In this document: positions 24,533-35,006 of the stretch, in pieces | Layout: every line of letters starts with the position of its first letter | How positions within the stretch are numbered: the stretch's first letter is position 1 | Source: Favolaschia claudopus | Lineage: Eukaryota; Basidiomycota; Agaricomycetes; Agaricales; Mycenaceae | Reading direction: 5' to 3' | Assembly: GCA_037176885.1 (NCBI GenBank) | Contig: JAWWNJ010000232.1 | Coordinates: 162,165 to 226,164, forward strand | DNA length: 64,000 nt | Notes under the pieces: generated by a model | Seen by the model: the letters and a program-made list of their open reading frames with translations, nothing else | Told to the model about the DNA's origin: nothing | Databases searched by the model: none | Made by a program: the position numbers and the translations under genes

Positions 24533-25655
24533 TCACGGCTTGCGGAACTCGCAAAGCACAGTGTATATCGTATTGAACGCGGTGTAGATCTCCTCGCGGA
24601 CCTGTACGCGGGAGCACGACTGTCAGCCTCTAGGGATCACAGTGAAAGTGTAGTGACAAAGATGCCCAGGCCCGAGACAACGCTCTGAAGAGCGTCGTCG
24701 AGGGCCTGGCGCCGGACAGATCATGTACCGGCGGTACGACGCGCACTGAAGCGTGCAACGCCGTATGCATTTATGAAAGAGAAAAGGAAGAAACATACCT
24801 TGGCGCCGGTCAAGACGATCTTGCCCGAAACGAAGATGAGGAGGACGACCTTAGGCTTTATCATGCGGTAGATGAGACCAGGGAAAAGCTGTGTGGCACG
24901 GCGTGTCAGTGAGTGGCATGGGTTAAGAAGAAAGAACAGACCTCTGGTTCGTAACTGCTGAACTGTCCGTGGCTGTACGCAAGTCCCTCCAAGCGAATGG
25001 GGAACTTGACGTCGCAACTGCCCACGATGTTCTGAATCTTGAACTCGGAGAACTTCGCCTCAAAACCAAGCTTCTGCACGATACGCGCGTACTTGCGCGA
25101 TGCAAGCCTCGAGTCGTCCTCACTCTTCGCACCGGTAACGACCATCTTGCCCGACGCGAAAATGAGCGCGGTGGTCTTGGGGTCACGAATACGCATGATA
25201 ACGGCGGCGAAACGCTATAAAAGACGACGAACGGATAACAGTTCGACGTGCCATACAAAAGAAAGTTAGATCACAATACCAACCTTGGGATTGTACTCTG
25301 CATTGCGGGCGTGGAGGGCGATGGTCTTGAGGTCGAGACGACAGTCGAGGTTGACTGTGGCGACGATGTTTTGGAGAGTGGGGACGATGCCCTCGACGGC
25401 GGTGATGTGCTGCTGCTCGAGAGTGAGGGGTACGGGGGTAGATGGAACAGCGGCGGGTGCGGGTGGGGTAGAAGGCCCAGCGACGGCATTTGCCTGCTGC
25501 GGTGGTGGCGACGGCGGCTTCGCTATCGGCTGTGGTTGCAGCTGGGTGTAAGGGTTGCCGAGTGGGGAGGGCCCTGGAAGAGCAAGGCCGTGCTGCTGCT
25601 GGTACGCGCTGGGACGACCGAAGGTGACTTGGCGGGCGGGCAGGGCAAACGACAT
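24533..25655 (-). CDS. SPT15: TATA-binding protein
   Basis: General transcription factor that nucleates RNA polymerase I, II and III initiation. The N-terminal 80 residues are Pro/Gln/Ala rich ([15 protein letters not shown]), as in fungal TBPs. The saddle follows with its two direct repeats: repeat 1 [20 protein letters not shown], then after an intron [20 protein letters not shown] and [15 protein letters not shown]; repeat 2 [39 protein letters not shown] and [10 protein letters not shown]. The last exon encodes [19 protein letters not shown]. The C-terminal core is complete. The gene has three introns and is intact. Confidence 0.95.
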
Positions 25656-26868
25656 TTTTTACTCTTTGTTGATTTTTGATGGGGGTGTAAAGGGCGTGGG
25701 AACGAAATTCTGCCCTCAACCGTCGCCTTTTATACGTCCAGAGCGTGACAGTTGTCACGGTGGCTGCGTCTGTGATGCGCTTCTGTATAAATGTGAGTCA
25801 GCGGCCGATGTGCCGGCTCTCCTTTCTTCCACTCCATAACATTCTTCTCCTTTGTCCCCTTTGTCCTCTCTTGGCTCATTGTTCTCGATTTCCTCCTCGT
25901 CGTCGCCGTCTTCGATACCACTCGCCCATCCTCTCTTGCTTTACTCCGACTCTTACTCAAACCCGCTCTACTTGCCTTATCGCCCTTCGCAGCCCTTGTT
26001 CCAATCCTGTCTTTCATCTTCCAAGAGCGCCCACAACTCAGTCGTCTGATCAGTCTTACCTCCGCTTCCATTTTGCGACCCACGATAGCCGAACCCGGTA
26101 ACAGCTCTCCATCTTTCTCCATCATGACCCGGCGGGCGTCTATTTGTGTATATCTGGCACACTGGCACAGTCTTGCACCATTCTGGCCACATCCTCTACA
26201 GCGTTGATTCATCTGTCGCTATGCCTGATATACTGCTTGGACGGCCTCGTAACCATGCTGCGTGAAGGCGATGTTGATTGAATTTGGCGTGTACTCGGCG
26301 TTTCCTTTTTTGGTCTTTGGCGCTTGTTGTCTGCCGATGTGTTCGGACCAGCGATAACGGGCATGAATTCAGCTCATGAGCGCTACAGTGACGAGCACCT
26401 TTCTCGCAATCCCAAGCCACGAGTCAGCCGTTGGCAAATTCTCAACCTCGACGTCATGTTCCCAACACATTGCCCTCTGCTATCCTTTAAAGAAAACGTA
26501 TTAAATCACAATGGCGCCCCAAACGTAGCTCAAGTGGTGGTTCCGACGATTTTTGTTCCCCTTTGGACCTCTTGATACGCGCCTTTCATGGACATACGCC
26601 AATTCCAAACACCTTTCTTGTCCAGTCCTTGCTCTGGATTGCTTTGATGCTCCCGAGATCTCAAAATCAATCACCCACGGAGCTCCCACCGTATGCCATA
26701 AATTTATCGTCCTTGTAACATACGATAGTACGACGATTGTACCGTGACTGAACAATCTGAACAATTCAATGCTCGTCCTCGTCTTGTGATCTTCGCAATC
26801 TTTCGACGCTGTGCATTCACTGGCTTGCTCTACACTTGCACCAGAAGTTTCAGCCACTTTCAGAGCAA
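25656..26868. other. Intergenic with a pyrimidine-rich tract
   Basis: Upstream region of TBP. From about 25817 to 26055 the plus strand is strongly pyrimidine-rich (runs such as TCTCCTTTGTCCCCTTTG), as in 5' leaders of active fungal genes, but no plus-strand gene that would use it was recognised. Short open frames at 26324-26747 could not be tied to a family. Confidence 0.4.
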
Positions 26869-28036
26869 TCATCGCTTATAATCAACATCCACCAGTTCAA
26901 TAAACCAACGCACTAAATTGAGCTTATGAGCGAAGAAAGGCATCCCGCAATATTCCGCTTTGGCTTGGTAAGATGGATGCCTCTTGAAAAACTCCCTCTC
27001 TTCCTTCAAGGCAGACACGATATCCATTTCCTTCCCAATGCCACGATTGACCAAAGGTACATAGCCGAAAGGCAGAGAGATAATTCGCCCAGCAAGAATA
27101 TGGACGACGTCGTATCCCGGATCCCTGCAAGGTCAGGTTATGAACAGAATGAACGTGCACGAATGATATATATATAACGCACATCAAATCCACCTTGGTC
27201 AACAACCCAAAAGTCCGGGCGCGCCCAGGATCAACCTCCCGCGCCATTTTCAATGCCTTGCAGTGCGCCAAATCGTCCTGTGCGCTTATAACCGCGATAA
27301 TGAGACACGCCGGCGAAGAGATGTATTGAATCAACATATTCCGAATCGGTTGTTCATATATTGGATGCTTGACTGCGATCCCAGGTAAGTCGATTAGCGT
27401 TAGCGTTAGGACTTTGGGCGAGAAGATGCGGAGGTGGATGGGGTTGGGTGCTATTTCTCTGTCGTCGAGGTGTCGTGTTTCGGCTTCGGTGTCATGCAGG
27501 ATTTGGTCTCGGATTTTGGCGAAGTCGAAGAATTTCTCGTTGGGGAGATGAAGGAATTCGCCCCATTCGGTTGGATTGGTGGGCGCGTCTGTCGTGTTGC
27601 TAGCGCTATTTGATGAGGCTAGAGATTCTCGGTGCTCGAATTGATGAGCAAACGTATAGGCAACGTACTACGGTTGGCAGCAGGGCAATGAATGAGTTGG
27701 AGAATCTTAGACGGTACGTGAGTTGAAAAACCAATAAAAAATCAATCGAGGAGTACACACAAGTGGCCGCCTCGTCACGTTACCAGACCCGCGAGGCAGA
27801 AATTCTCGACCGACGAGGTTCTTTTAACAAAGATCGCCACCGTCATGGCTGCAGTCTAACGCAGAAAAAAATAGTCTGACCTCAACAACCGTACTCTTGC
27901 CTACACTATGTGCCCCCAGAAAGCAAAGTTGGAAACGCTCTAATATCTGTAAGGAGCTGGGATCGACCGTCGTGAAATTTGGGTCCTCTATGGGCCATTG
28001 GAGGATGCCTACAGGAGCGTGGTTTATGGTGGACAT
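26869..28036 (-). CDS. Truncated dynamin GTPase, VPS1 relative
   Basis: Encodes an essentially complete dynamin GTPase domain but stops at the start of the middle domain. It begins MSTINHAPVGILQWPIEDP, a leader unlike VPS1, then G1 [50 protein letters not shown]3 in LTLIDLPGIAVKHPIYEQ and G4 TKVDLM. After an intron at the same position as in VPS1 it reads GYDVVHILAGRIISLPFGY and VNRGIGKEMDIVSALKEE. The reading enters an intron-like region after FFAHKLNL and ends at 26869. The dynamin loop VGDQPKD seen in VPS1 is shortened. No internal stop interrupts the GTPase domain. It could be a stand-alone GTPase or an ageing duplicate; it lacks stalk and effector domains. Confidence 0.7.
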
Positions 28037-29062
28037 TACGGTACCGGTAAGGCGCCAAATAGAAGTCCGATCCAACTTCAAGTTGAAGCCGAATCTACGA
28101 ATAGCTGTATAAAGGCTGCGCGTGGCGCGCTAATAAGGTAGTGTGGAAATATTTTTTCCGTCTTAGCGAAAGGAACAGGAAGGAAAAGGAAATGGTGGGA
28201 GGAGGAGGAACGAGAGGCGTAGGGTCAGAGTGGATTCCGAGTTATGGTTTGTGCGGGTGGAGTTGGGCCGCTCCGCGGCCGATTCACTGAGCCGTGCAGA
28301 CTGCGTTAGGCTGGGAATCGGATGGGGAAGGAAACGGGACCCAATTTCCAGTACGCAAGGTGCTACGAGGGCCTTGAGAGAGGAGGGACGCCCGAAGCAA
28401 CCAAGCGCGAGAGAATAGGGATGGGCGGGCGGGGCACGAAAAATGGTGGTAGAACGCGAGGAGTTGCTGGTACAGCACACGACGAAGGTGTAGAAGAATA
28501 GCAGAATGATCAGTAAAACGTGGGAAAATGGACTTTGAGCAGGAGAGAAAATAGAGCGACTACAAAACTATTTACTTCCACTTCCTTATCTTCCACTGCG
28601 GCCCCGCTCGCAAGCTCGCGTAGCCTCAGCTCACATTGCCGCATGCGCAGTGCGTTGCTCTTGATAACAATCTGCATCGAACTCATTCACTCACCACGGC
28701 GGTCAAGTCTCAGGCAAGCACAATCGCATCGCCAAGTGGTCAAGCGATGTGATTTTGCACCCGGCTCCTTCCTATTTGGGAAGAAAGCGGTTGTTTGGTC
28801 GATTTTTGTTTGCAGCAGTAATTGTTCCCACACGCTGAAATTCTCATCAGTGCTTAAGCCGCCATGCCCTCCGGCTGAAGGTTGTGCTGGAGAACATGAG
28901 CTCTTTGTTCTGTTCTTGTATTCTGCTTATTCCCTTCAACCCTAGCCAGAAATATCGAGCCCTCTGAGCATTTGACAGAATTTCGCATCGCGGGGTCAAT
29001 GATGATCATCAATTTCAACGGCGAAAGCCGTGCTAAATTTCCTGTTCTTTCCAAGTTCTTCC
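28037..29062. other. 1-kb intergenic stretch
   Basis: Upstream flank of the truncated dynamin gene and promoter of the dehydrogenase. A 106-codon minus-strand frame at 28163-28480 has no ATG at its 5' end and no recognisable content. Nothing else is supported. Confidence 0.4.
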
Positions 29063-30482
29063 ATGGTTTTCGACGCATTCTTCAAATCCAGTGCCGCATG
29101 GACTTCCAACGACATTCCTGATCTCAAAGGTTCCCGTTAAGCGTCTTCTTAACACTCGTTCTGAACGACAATTGCTGTAGGCAGAGTCGCAGTTGTTACC
29201 GGCGGAAACGCCGGCCTTGGTTATACCACTGTCCTTGAGCTAGCTAGACATGGCGCTAAGGTCTAGTGCGTGCGTTCATCTGTCAAGCAAGCAGTCGATA
29301 TATCAGTTTACAACTCAGCATGGCCTCACGCAACGCAATCACTGCCCAAACAGCCATTGACTCTGTGAAAGCCGCTGTTCCCTCCGCAGAGGTGGAGTTC
29401 CTCGCGTTCGACTTGACAAGTCTGGGCAGCGCAAAAGCCGCTGCGAAGCAGTTTCTGGAGAAGGAGGAACGTCTTGATATGCTAGTTTTAAATGCGGGCG
29501 TTGTAGGTCTGCCTTGATTCTCTAGATGATATCTTTTGAAGCAGGACGGACAACGACAGATGGCGAAACCATATGAGCTGACTGCGGATGGGATCGAAGT
29601 CCAAGCGTGTAATGGGACGGGTGCGCACTTTGTCTTTTCAACTTTGAGTGCATGAATCTCATCATACTGCCAGGCCATTTTGCTCTAACTATTCCCCTGC
29701 TCCCCGTCCTGCGACACACGGCGTCCCTTCCAGATAGCCACGTCCGTATTGTCAGCCTTTCTAGCGAGGGCCACCGCGCAGCGCAAAACCCCAACTTCTC
29801 CAACCCAGAGGGATTAAATCAGCGCTGCAGCACTGCGATGCATCGTTATGGGAATTCAAAGCTCAGTGTACGTTGGCCCTTTGGTATCATCTCGTCCAGC
29901 TCCGCGGCTCCTCTCGTGTAACACAAATTGTTGCAATCCTGGACTAACTCGATTTGACAGAACATTCTATTCACGAACGAACTTCAGCGTCGCCTCGCGG
30001 ATAGCAGCATTTACTGTCTATCTGTTCACCCTGGTCTCGTGGCAACGAACATTTATAGAGGTGCATCCTGAATGCGTCAAAACAAGTTTCAATCTTGCTG
30101 ACACGAATATTGTCCTTTTGCTGAACTTTCGATTCGATTCAAAAGGGACGCATGCATCCTACCCCTGGCTCGCACCTTTCTCCTTCCTCGAGAAGTACGC
30201 GCTTTCAAGCCCAGAACAAGGCGCAAGGACACAGCTGTACGCTGCGACCGCGCTGGAAGTTGAGGAGAAGGATTTGAAGTGCGTCTATCTTTCGATTTCG
30301 CTCTCTAAATGCTGCGGCCTCTTGACACCTGTCCTAGAGCGGCATACCTCGTTCCTTACGCTAAAGTTGGTACACCTACCATGCGCGCTCAAGATAAGGA
30401 TGGCAAGCTTGCCAAGGAATTTTGGTCGCTCTGCGAGACATTAGTGGCCGAGGCGGACGCCAAAGCAGAGGGGACGAAATAG
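29063..30482 (+). CDS. Short-chain dehydrogenase/reductase
   Basis: NAD(P)-dependent oxidoreductase of the classical SDR fold, nearest in style to the retinol-dehydrogenase/WW-domain oxidoreductase group common in fungi. Exon 1 starts MVFDAFFKSSAAWTSNDIP. The cofactor motif is VVTGGNAGLGYTTVLELARH (TGxxxGxG); later come DMLVLNAGV (NAG), RIVSLSSEGHRA (catalytic Ser) and HRYGNSKLS (YxxxK: Tyr and Lys present). The C-terminal half contains YCLSVHPGLVATN and AKVGTPTMRAQDKDGKLAKE. Six or seven short introns are inferred. Substrate is unknown. Start and stop (30480-30482) are clear. Confidence 0.87.
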
Positions 30483-30878
30483 ATCTGTGGCGACTGGGGC
30501 GGAACATTACAAGGCGGTCAGACCATGGAGGATAGGCATAATACGATCGGCAGGAAGATTTTAGGATACCGCAGTTACCTACTTAATTGCTTTGAATATA
30601 CGATTCACGGATTTGCTTTGATGACGATTCAGCTCGAAGCTGAAAGCTTCTCGACTCGAGATCTGGGCCAGTGAGGAGTTGCTGATTGTGGTCATCATAT
30701 CTGGGATTAGTTGCAGTCAACGCAGCTGCGCTAAGAGTCAGATATTTTTACGCCACAAATAGTCGTAGGGCCCAGCGCTATGCGGTGGACACTGGAGTAC
30801 ATAGTGGACAGAATAATCCTGGACCATCTAACGCGGCCCACCATGTAAGGGATAGCTAAATGTCCTCGCGCGAGCCAT

Positions 30879-32596
30879 TTACACTGGCCTAGGCAGTATC
30901 CGTATATTGTGATGATGGTGCCCCAGTCCACTTTCTCCCCGTGCGTTCCCTCCGGGTGCAGGTGAAGGCATCGGTGATGCCCTCCGACTCAACGCCGTCC
31001 GCTCGTCTGCATCTTCATCTTCCTCCTCCTCCTCGGACAGACGATGTAGCCGCATATCCGTGGAAGACGCACCCACATCGTTCGGGTCAAGAGCAAAGGC
31101 GCCAAAGAGAGGCGTGCGAAGGCTATTGAGTGAGCCTGTGCTGTCTCTCCTGCCGTGTCCTCTACTCCATCCATCTAAACCCATCCCAATGCCTTCCTCT
31201 TCACCGTACACTGCGGTGGCGCGGGCATTCGACTCTTCCAACATTGCAAGGTTGAGGATGTGTACTCCGAGGAAGGTGACGACGAATCCGGCGAGGAGAG
31301 ATACGGTGTTGGAGGGAGAGGTGGTGTTGAAACCTTTGAAGAGAATGAGGGAGGCAACGATAGTGGCCGAGCAGAATCCGACGTAGCTATAAGAGGGATG
31401 GGATCATGAGAATGGGAAGAGGTTGAGAGGAAATACGTACTAGATTGGATTCACCCTGCAAACATGCAAATCAGTATATGCCTAACAGCAAGGCAGCCGA
31501 AGGAGCTACTCACAGATTGACGCTGAACAAGTCCAATGCCTTGTTTGCATAGTTCAACTGGACTACTATGCAGAACGCAGAGATGATTAGAAATAGATAT
31601 GTGCTTGGGTACACGAATTGATTGTGGCCGTCGAATGAGAGTTTTAGCGCAACGGTAAAGCCTTTAACGAACATGACCGAGACGGAGCCAACGAGTGAGG
31701 CGATGGAAATGTAAACCAGGGGATTAGTGCGGCCGTGGCGGGGGGGCAACCCCATACGCCAACACGAGGGAAAATACGGAAACGGTGAAGCAGTATAGAA
31801 GGAACCCTTGAAAGAATGGTTGACGAAGAAGATGCTGAAGAACGACGGAGAAATTCACCTGGCTCTAGGGCGTATTCGAGGAATTGCGTTACAGTCTCCA
31901 GATCTTGATCGTTTGGCGCGTGCAGAACAATAATTGACGATCCGAGTATACATAAAGCACATCCAACCCTTCCGAGATGGCCCAATTGTTCATTGAGAAG
32001 AAATGAAGCAAAAATGGCCCTGGTAATGTAACTATAAACATCATGTCCATGATCTCGAGAACATAAACGCACCCGACGATCACAGAAAGGGCCCCAAGGG
32101 GAGTCACCTTGAAAACAATACATCAACAGTTGTTCAGGAATTAGAACGGTAGCGGACCATGATTGGGGGAGCGAACGTATACGCTCCAAAATTCGCGACT
32201 GCAACTCATGAAGCGGACATGCAGAGAGTTTTTTCAGGTAAACGTACCTTCCCCAACGACCACTTATACACAATTAGACCGAGATTCGGGATAACACGGT
32301 GGATGCCAAGAAAACTCACAAGCACCCATCCCAGCCCACCACATAGAATTACGGAGAAAACTCTATCGGGAGTTAGCTAACCGAACACCTCATCGTTAAC
32401 ATCCTTAACCATGTTCTCTGTGGCGGCGGTGCCATCCGCAGAGGCGGTGAGTCCCTACAGGCGCTGCATGAGTTCGATACAACACACAACTGCGCCCAGG
32501 GTGTGGACAAACCATTTTGGTGATAACACTGCTCGTACCAATGGCGAAGGAGCCTACGATGGCCATGGCAAGACCAATGTACTTGCTTTCAACCAT
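30879..32596 (-). CDS. NIPA-type magnesium transporter
   Basis: Multi-span membrane protein of the NIPA (DUF803) family, proposed Mg2+ transporters of plasma and endosomal membranes. The start MVESKYIGLAMAIVGSFAIG and GTSSVITKM are typical. Later helices include HLGRVGCALCILGSSIIVLH followed by APNDQDLETVTQFL, then NPLVYISIASLVGSVSVMFV, KGFTVALKL and CIVVQLNYANKALDLFSVN. The cytosolic C-terminal tail is long, with an acidic SEEEEEDEDADERTAL stretch and a His-rich GLGHHHHNIRI end. About seven introns are inferred. The acidic tail is not part of the core fold and may be regulatory. Intact. Confidence 0.85.
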
Positions 32597-33214
32597 GCGA
32601 AGAGACGTTAGCGGAGACCGGCTGCGGGGTATACGGTGCAGGCGAATGCCACGACGGAGAGATGAATGCGGCAGTAACTGGGCGGCGGCCAAACTGGGAA
32701 ATTTGATCTGATGCGCCGGGCACAAAACTCGCTTGGACTCTCCGATGCTCTCCGGAAGAAATCGGACAGTGTTGAATGGACGCAGACACCAGTCGTAGTA
32801 GTATCATTATCAGGAGTACATCACACATCAGCTTTTTTTTTACATGTTTCCATAGATAAGCAATAACATATATCCATCTCCCACTGCAGCTCCCGAGCGC
32901 GCCAACTATTTTGGTCGTTTTCTGTACGTTATTCTACCTTTGATGACTGGATAGGAATGAGCACGCTATCTGAGGAGGAAGGGCTGAACATACCTCTCAA
33001 CCCCAATCCAGACTCATTGGAATACAGCAACTCCCGAAAATCTCGTCTCTCGTCGACAGCTTGCAGGTGGCTCGTTCGCTCTGGAAGAAAACCGTCGTCA
33101 GGATCGAGAGACTGGGCAAGAAAGAATTGTCGAATTACCTAGCCGGTACACCTTTCATATTTGTTGTTTTCTTTTTGAGCCAACGAAGAACTCTTTTCAC
33201 CAATCGTCTCGGTG
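32597..33214. other. Gap between NIPA and kinase genes
   Basis: Contains the NIPA promoter and the 3' end of the kinase. On the minus strand a 60-codon frame ending at 32929 (with DPDDGFLPERTSH and PIQSSKVE) looks protein-like and has an upstream acceptor near 33118. It may be a last kinase exon, but no donor in the right phase was found. Confidence 0.4.
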
Positions 33215-34394
33215 CTAGCGCCGGGGCTTGCAAGCGGACTGCGCTTGGTGGGCTGAGGGTGGGGGGTTTTGCAACGGCGGCCACACTTGTCTTTGAGATA
33301 ATAGAGGTTTTGGACGTAGCGCGCTGGAGTCGAACGAAGCGGAGGACGGCCGTGAGGTCGCTGGTGTCGAAGGGGCCGCGGCCGACGAGATCATAACAAA
33401 AGATGCCGCCGTGGACGTCGACGCCGGCGCCGACAAACAAACTGGACGCAACAAATCTTGTCTTGACTCCACATCCCGCTTCCCCTCGTCTTCTCGCGCA
33501 AAAAAATGTTCCATCGATGCTATCTCGGTACGCAGCTGCAGCAGGGAAGGCCGAGCGAGAGCTACGGGCCTGAAACACCGTTCTAGCAGGTCGTCCAGCT
33601 GGTCCGAGATCGGGAAGATAGTTCGCAGGTAACGTTCGTCCTCCAGGAACGCTTCGAAACCGACGTCCGTATCGTTGGCCCGACGCCATGGATATAAGCC
33701 AGACATCATGTTCAAGAGAATGATGCAGAGGGCCCAAGCATCGCTTTTGGTGTGGATCGTAGCTTTCGCGCTCTATCGATCTGCGATTAACGGACGAGAT
33801 ATTAATACAAAGCGAAAAGAGAGGCTTAGATGAAATGTACCTGAGTCATATAAGCAAGGCTTCCGCCTGCGGAAGTACAGAGTCCCGGGGCATCTGTGGC
33901 TAATCCGAAATCGGCGATTCGAAGGCTTGATCCGTCTGCCGCACAAAGAATATTTTCTGGTTTGAGATCGCGGTGGCAGACCCCCTTTTCATGCATGTCC
34001 CGGACCGTGTCGATTAGCTGGAGAAACACTTCCCGCACCAGATCATCATCATTGGTGAAGGCCCCCGTATCTATCACATCCCATAAATGCCCGCCGGCGG
34101 ACAATTCGAGAACAACGAAGAGGAAACCCTGGTGGCTGAAGCGACGATGGAGGGTGGCAATGTTGGGGTGAGTGCTGCACTGGTGTGAAGTCGGATTTCA
34201 CGCTCGTCAGCGCGAGAACCGGAACCAGCATCATCGACAACGGTGCCGAGGCACTTAACCGCATAGTATGTGGGTACCCGACCAGCAGAGGACCTATCCA
34301 ACGCCTTGTAAACAACTCCAAAGTTGCCTGATCCCAGAACGTCGATGAGGAGAAGACGTCCCTCGTCAACAGCTTCGCCAACGAATCCATCCAT
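33215..34394 (-). CDS. Serine/threonine protein kinase
   Basis: Eukaryotic protein kinase. It starts MDGFVGEAVDEGRLLLIDVL and runs into the glycine loop GSGNFGVVYKALD, with the ATP-anchoring lysine in YYAVKCL. The catalytic loop is HRDLKPENIL and the Mg-binding loop DFGLAT; GGSLAYMT lies in the activation segment. The C-lobe continues ALCIILLNMMSGLYPWRRAN and ARPSLLQLRTEI. A Ser/Pro/Ala-rich tail of about 100 residues follows. All catalytic residues are present, so it should be active. The agaric-type W-R-A-N block after the ALCIILLNM helix suggests a Ran1-like group, but that is only an impression. The true C-terminus may extend to 32929. Confidence 0.82.
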
Positions 34395-35006
34395 TCTCGG
34401 AGGGGAAGAGGAGAAAGATATGTCGAAGTAATGGATGTTGTGGATAAATGATATGAGAGCAGTAGAAATGCCAAGATGAGAGCAAGGAGAAAGCAAGTAT
34501 GAGAGCTAACGAATCACGGTCTACGTGGTGGAAGAAGATCAAGACGTTGTAGAGTCAGGAGAACCAGGAGCAGAACTTTTGGGCGACTTTGCTTGTGAGA
34601 CATCTTGGAATTTACTTCCACGCACAAAGAAGGTCTCAGACAGGTCAGAGCAAGAGATTTTGAGAGCAGATTACTATGGACGGATCTAATGGTGAAAGCG
34701 CTGCTGTCGTGCGGCTTGGTCGACATGGTATTGAGAGCCCATCTTGTTTGTGCCCCATTGCAAGGTCAATTCTAGTACTGCTAGTGAGGTGTTATTAAGC
34801 GGCGGCCAAAGTCAGGGTCGGTATAACCAGAGAGAACAGCAGAAGCAAGAGGACGGTGATAGGCCTGCAGACTCCGGCCAAGAAATGAGACAGAAACAAC
34901 AAAGGCAGACGTGGTGAGCTGAATTGGGGAACGAGTTACGTCACTGATCCGGATCGGCATTTGCCGCTTGCTTAGATAAATTCGCAGCAGCCATATTACT
35001 CGACAA
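34395..35006. other. Promoter of the kinase and 3' flank of MAK21
   Basis: No coding sequence recognised on either strand. Confidence 0.45.

Noticed and set aside
28163..28480. Small secreted protein with a hydrophobic start on the minus strand
   Set aside because: There is no ATG at the 5' end of the frame and no family resemblance; composition is Ser/Pro-rich and likely chance.
32929..33118. Additional last exon of the kinase
   Set aside because: The frame is protein-like and has an acceptor, but no donor in the matching phase was found, so it is mentioned only as a possible extension.
33135..33737. 200-residue minus-strand frame overlapping the kinase C-terminus
   Set aside because: It lies in a different frame from the conserved kinase C-lobe (ARPSLLQLRTEI) and shows no domain; it is a shadow frame.
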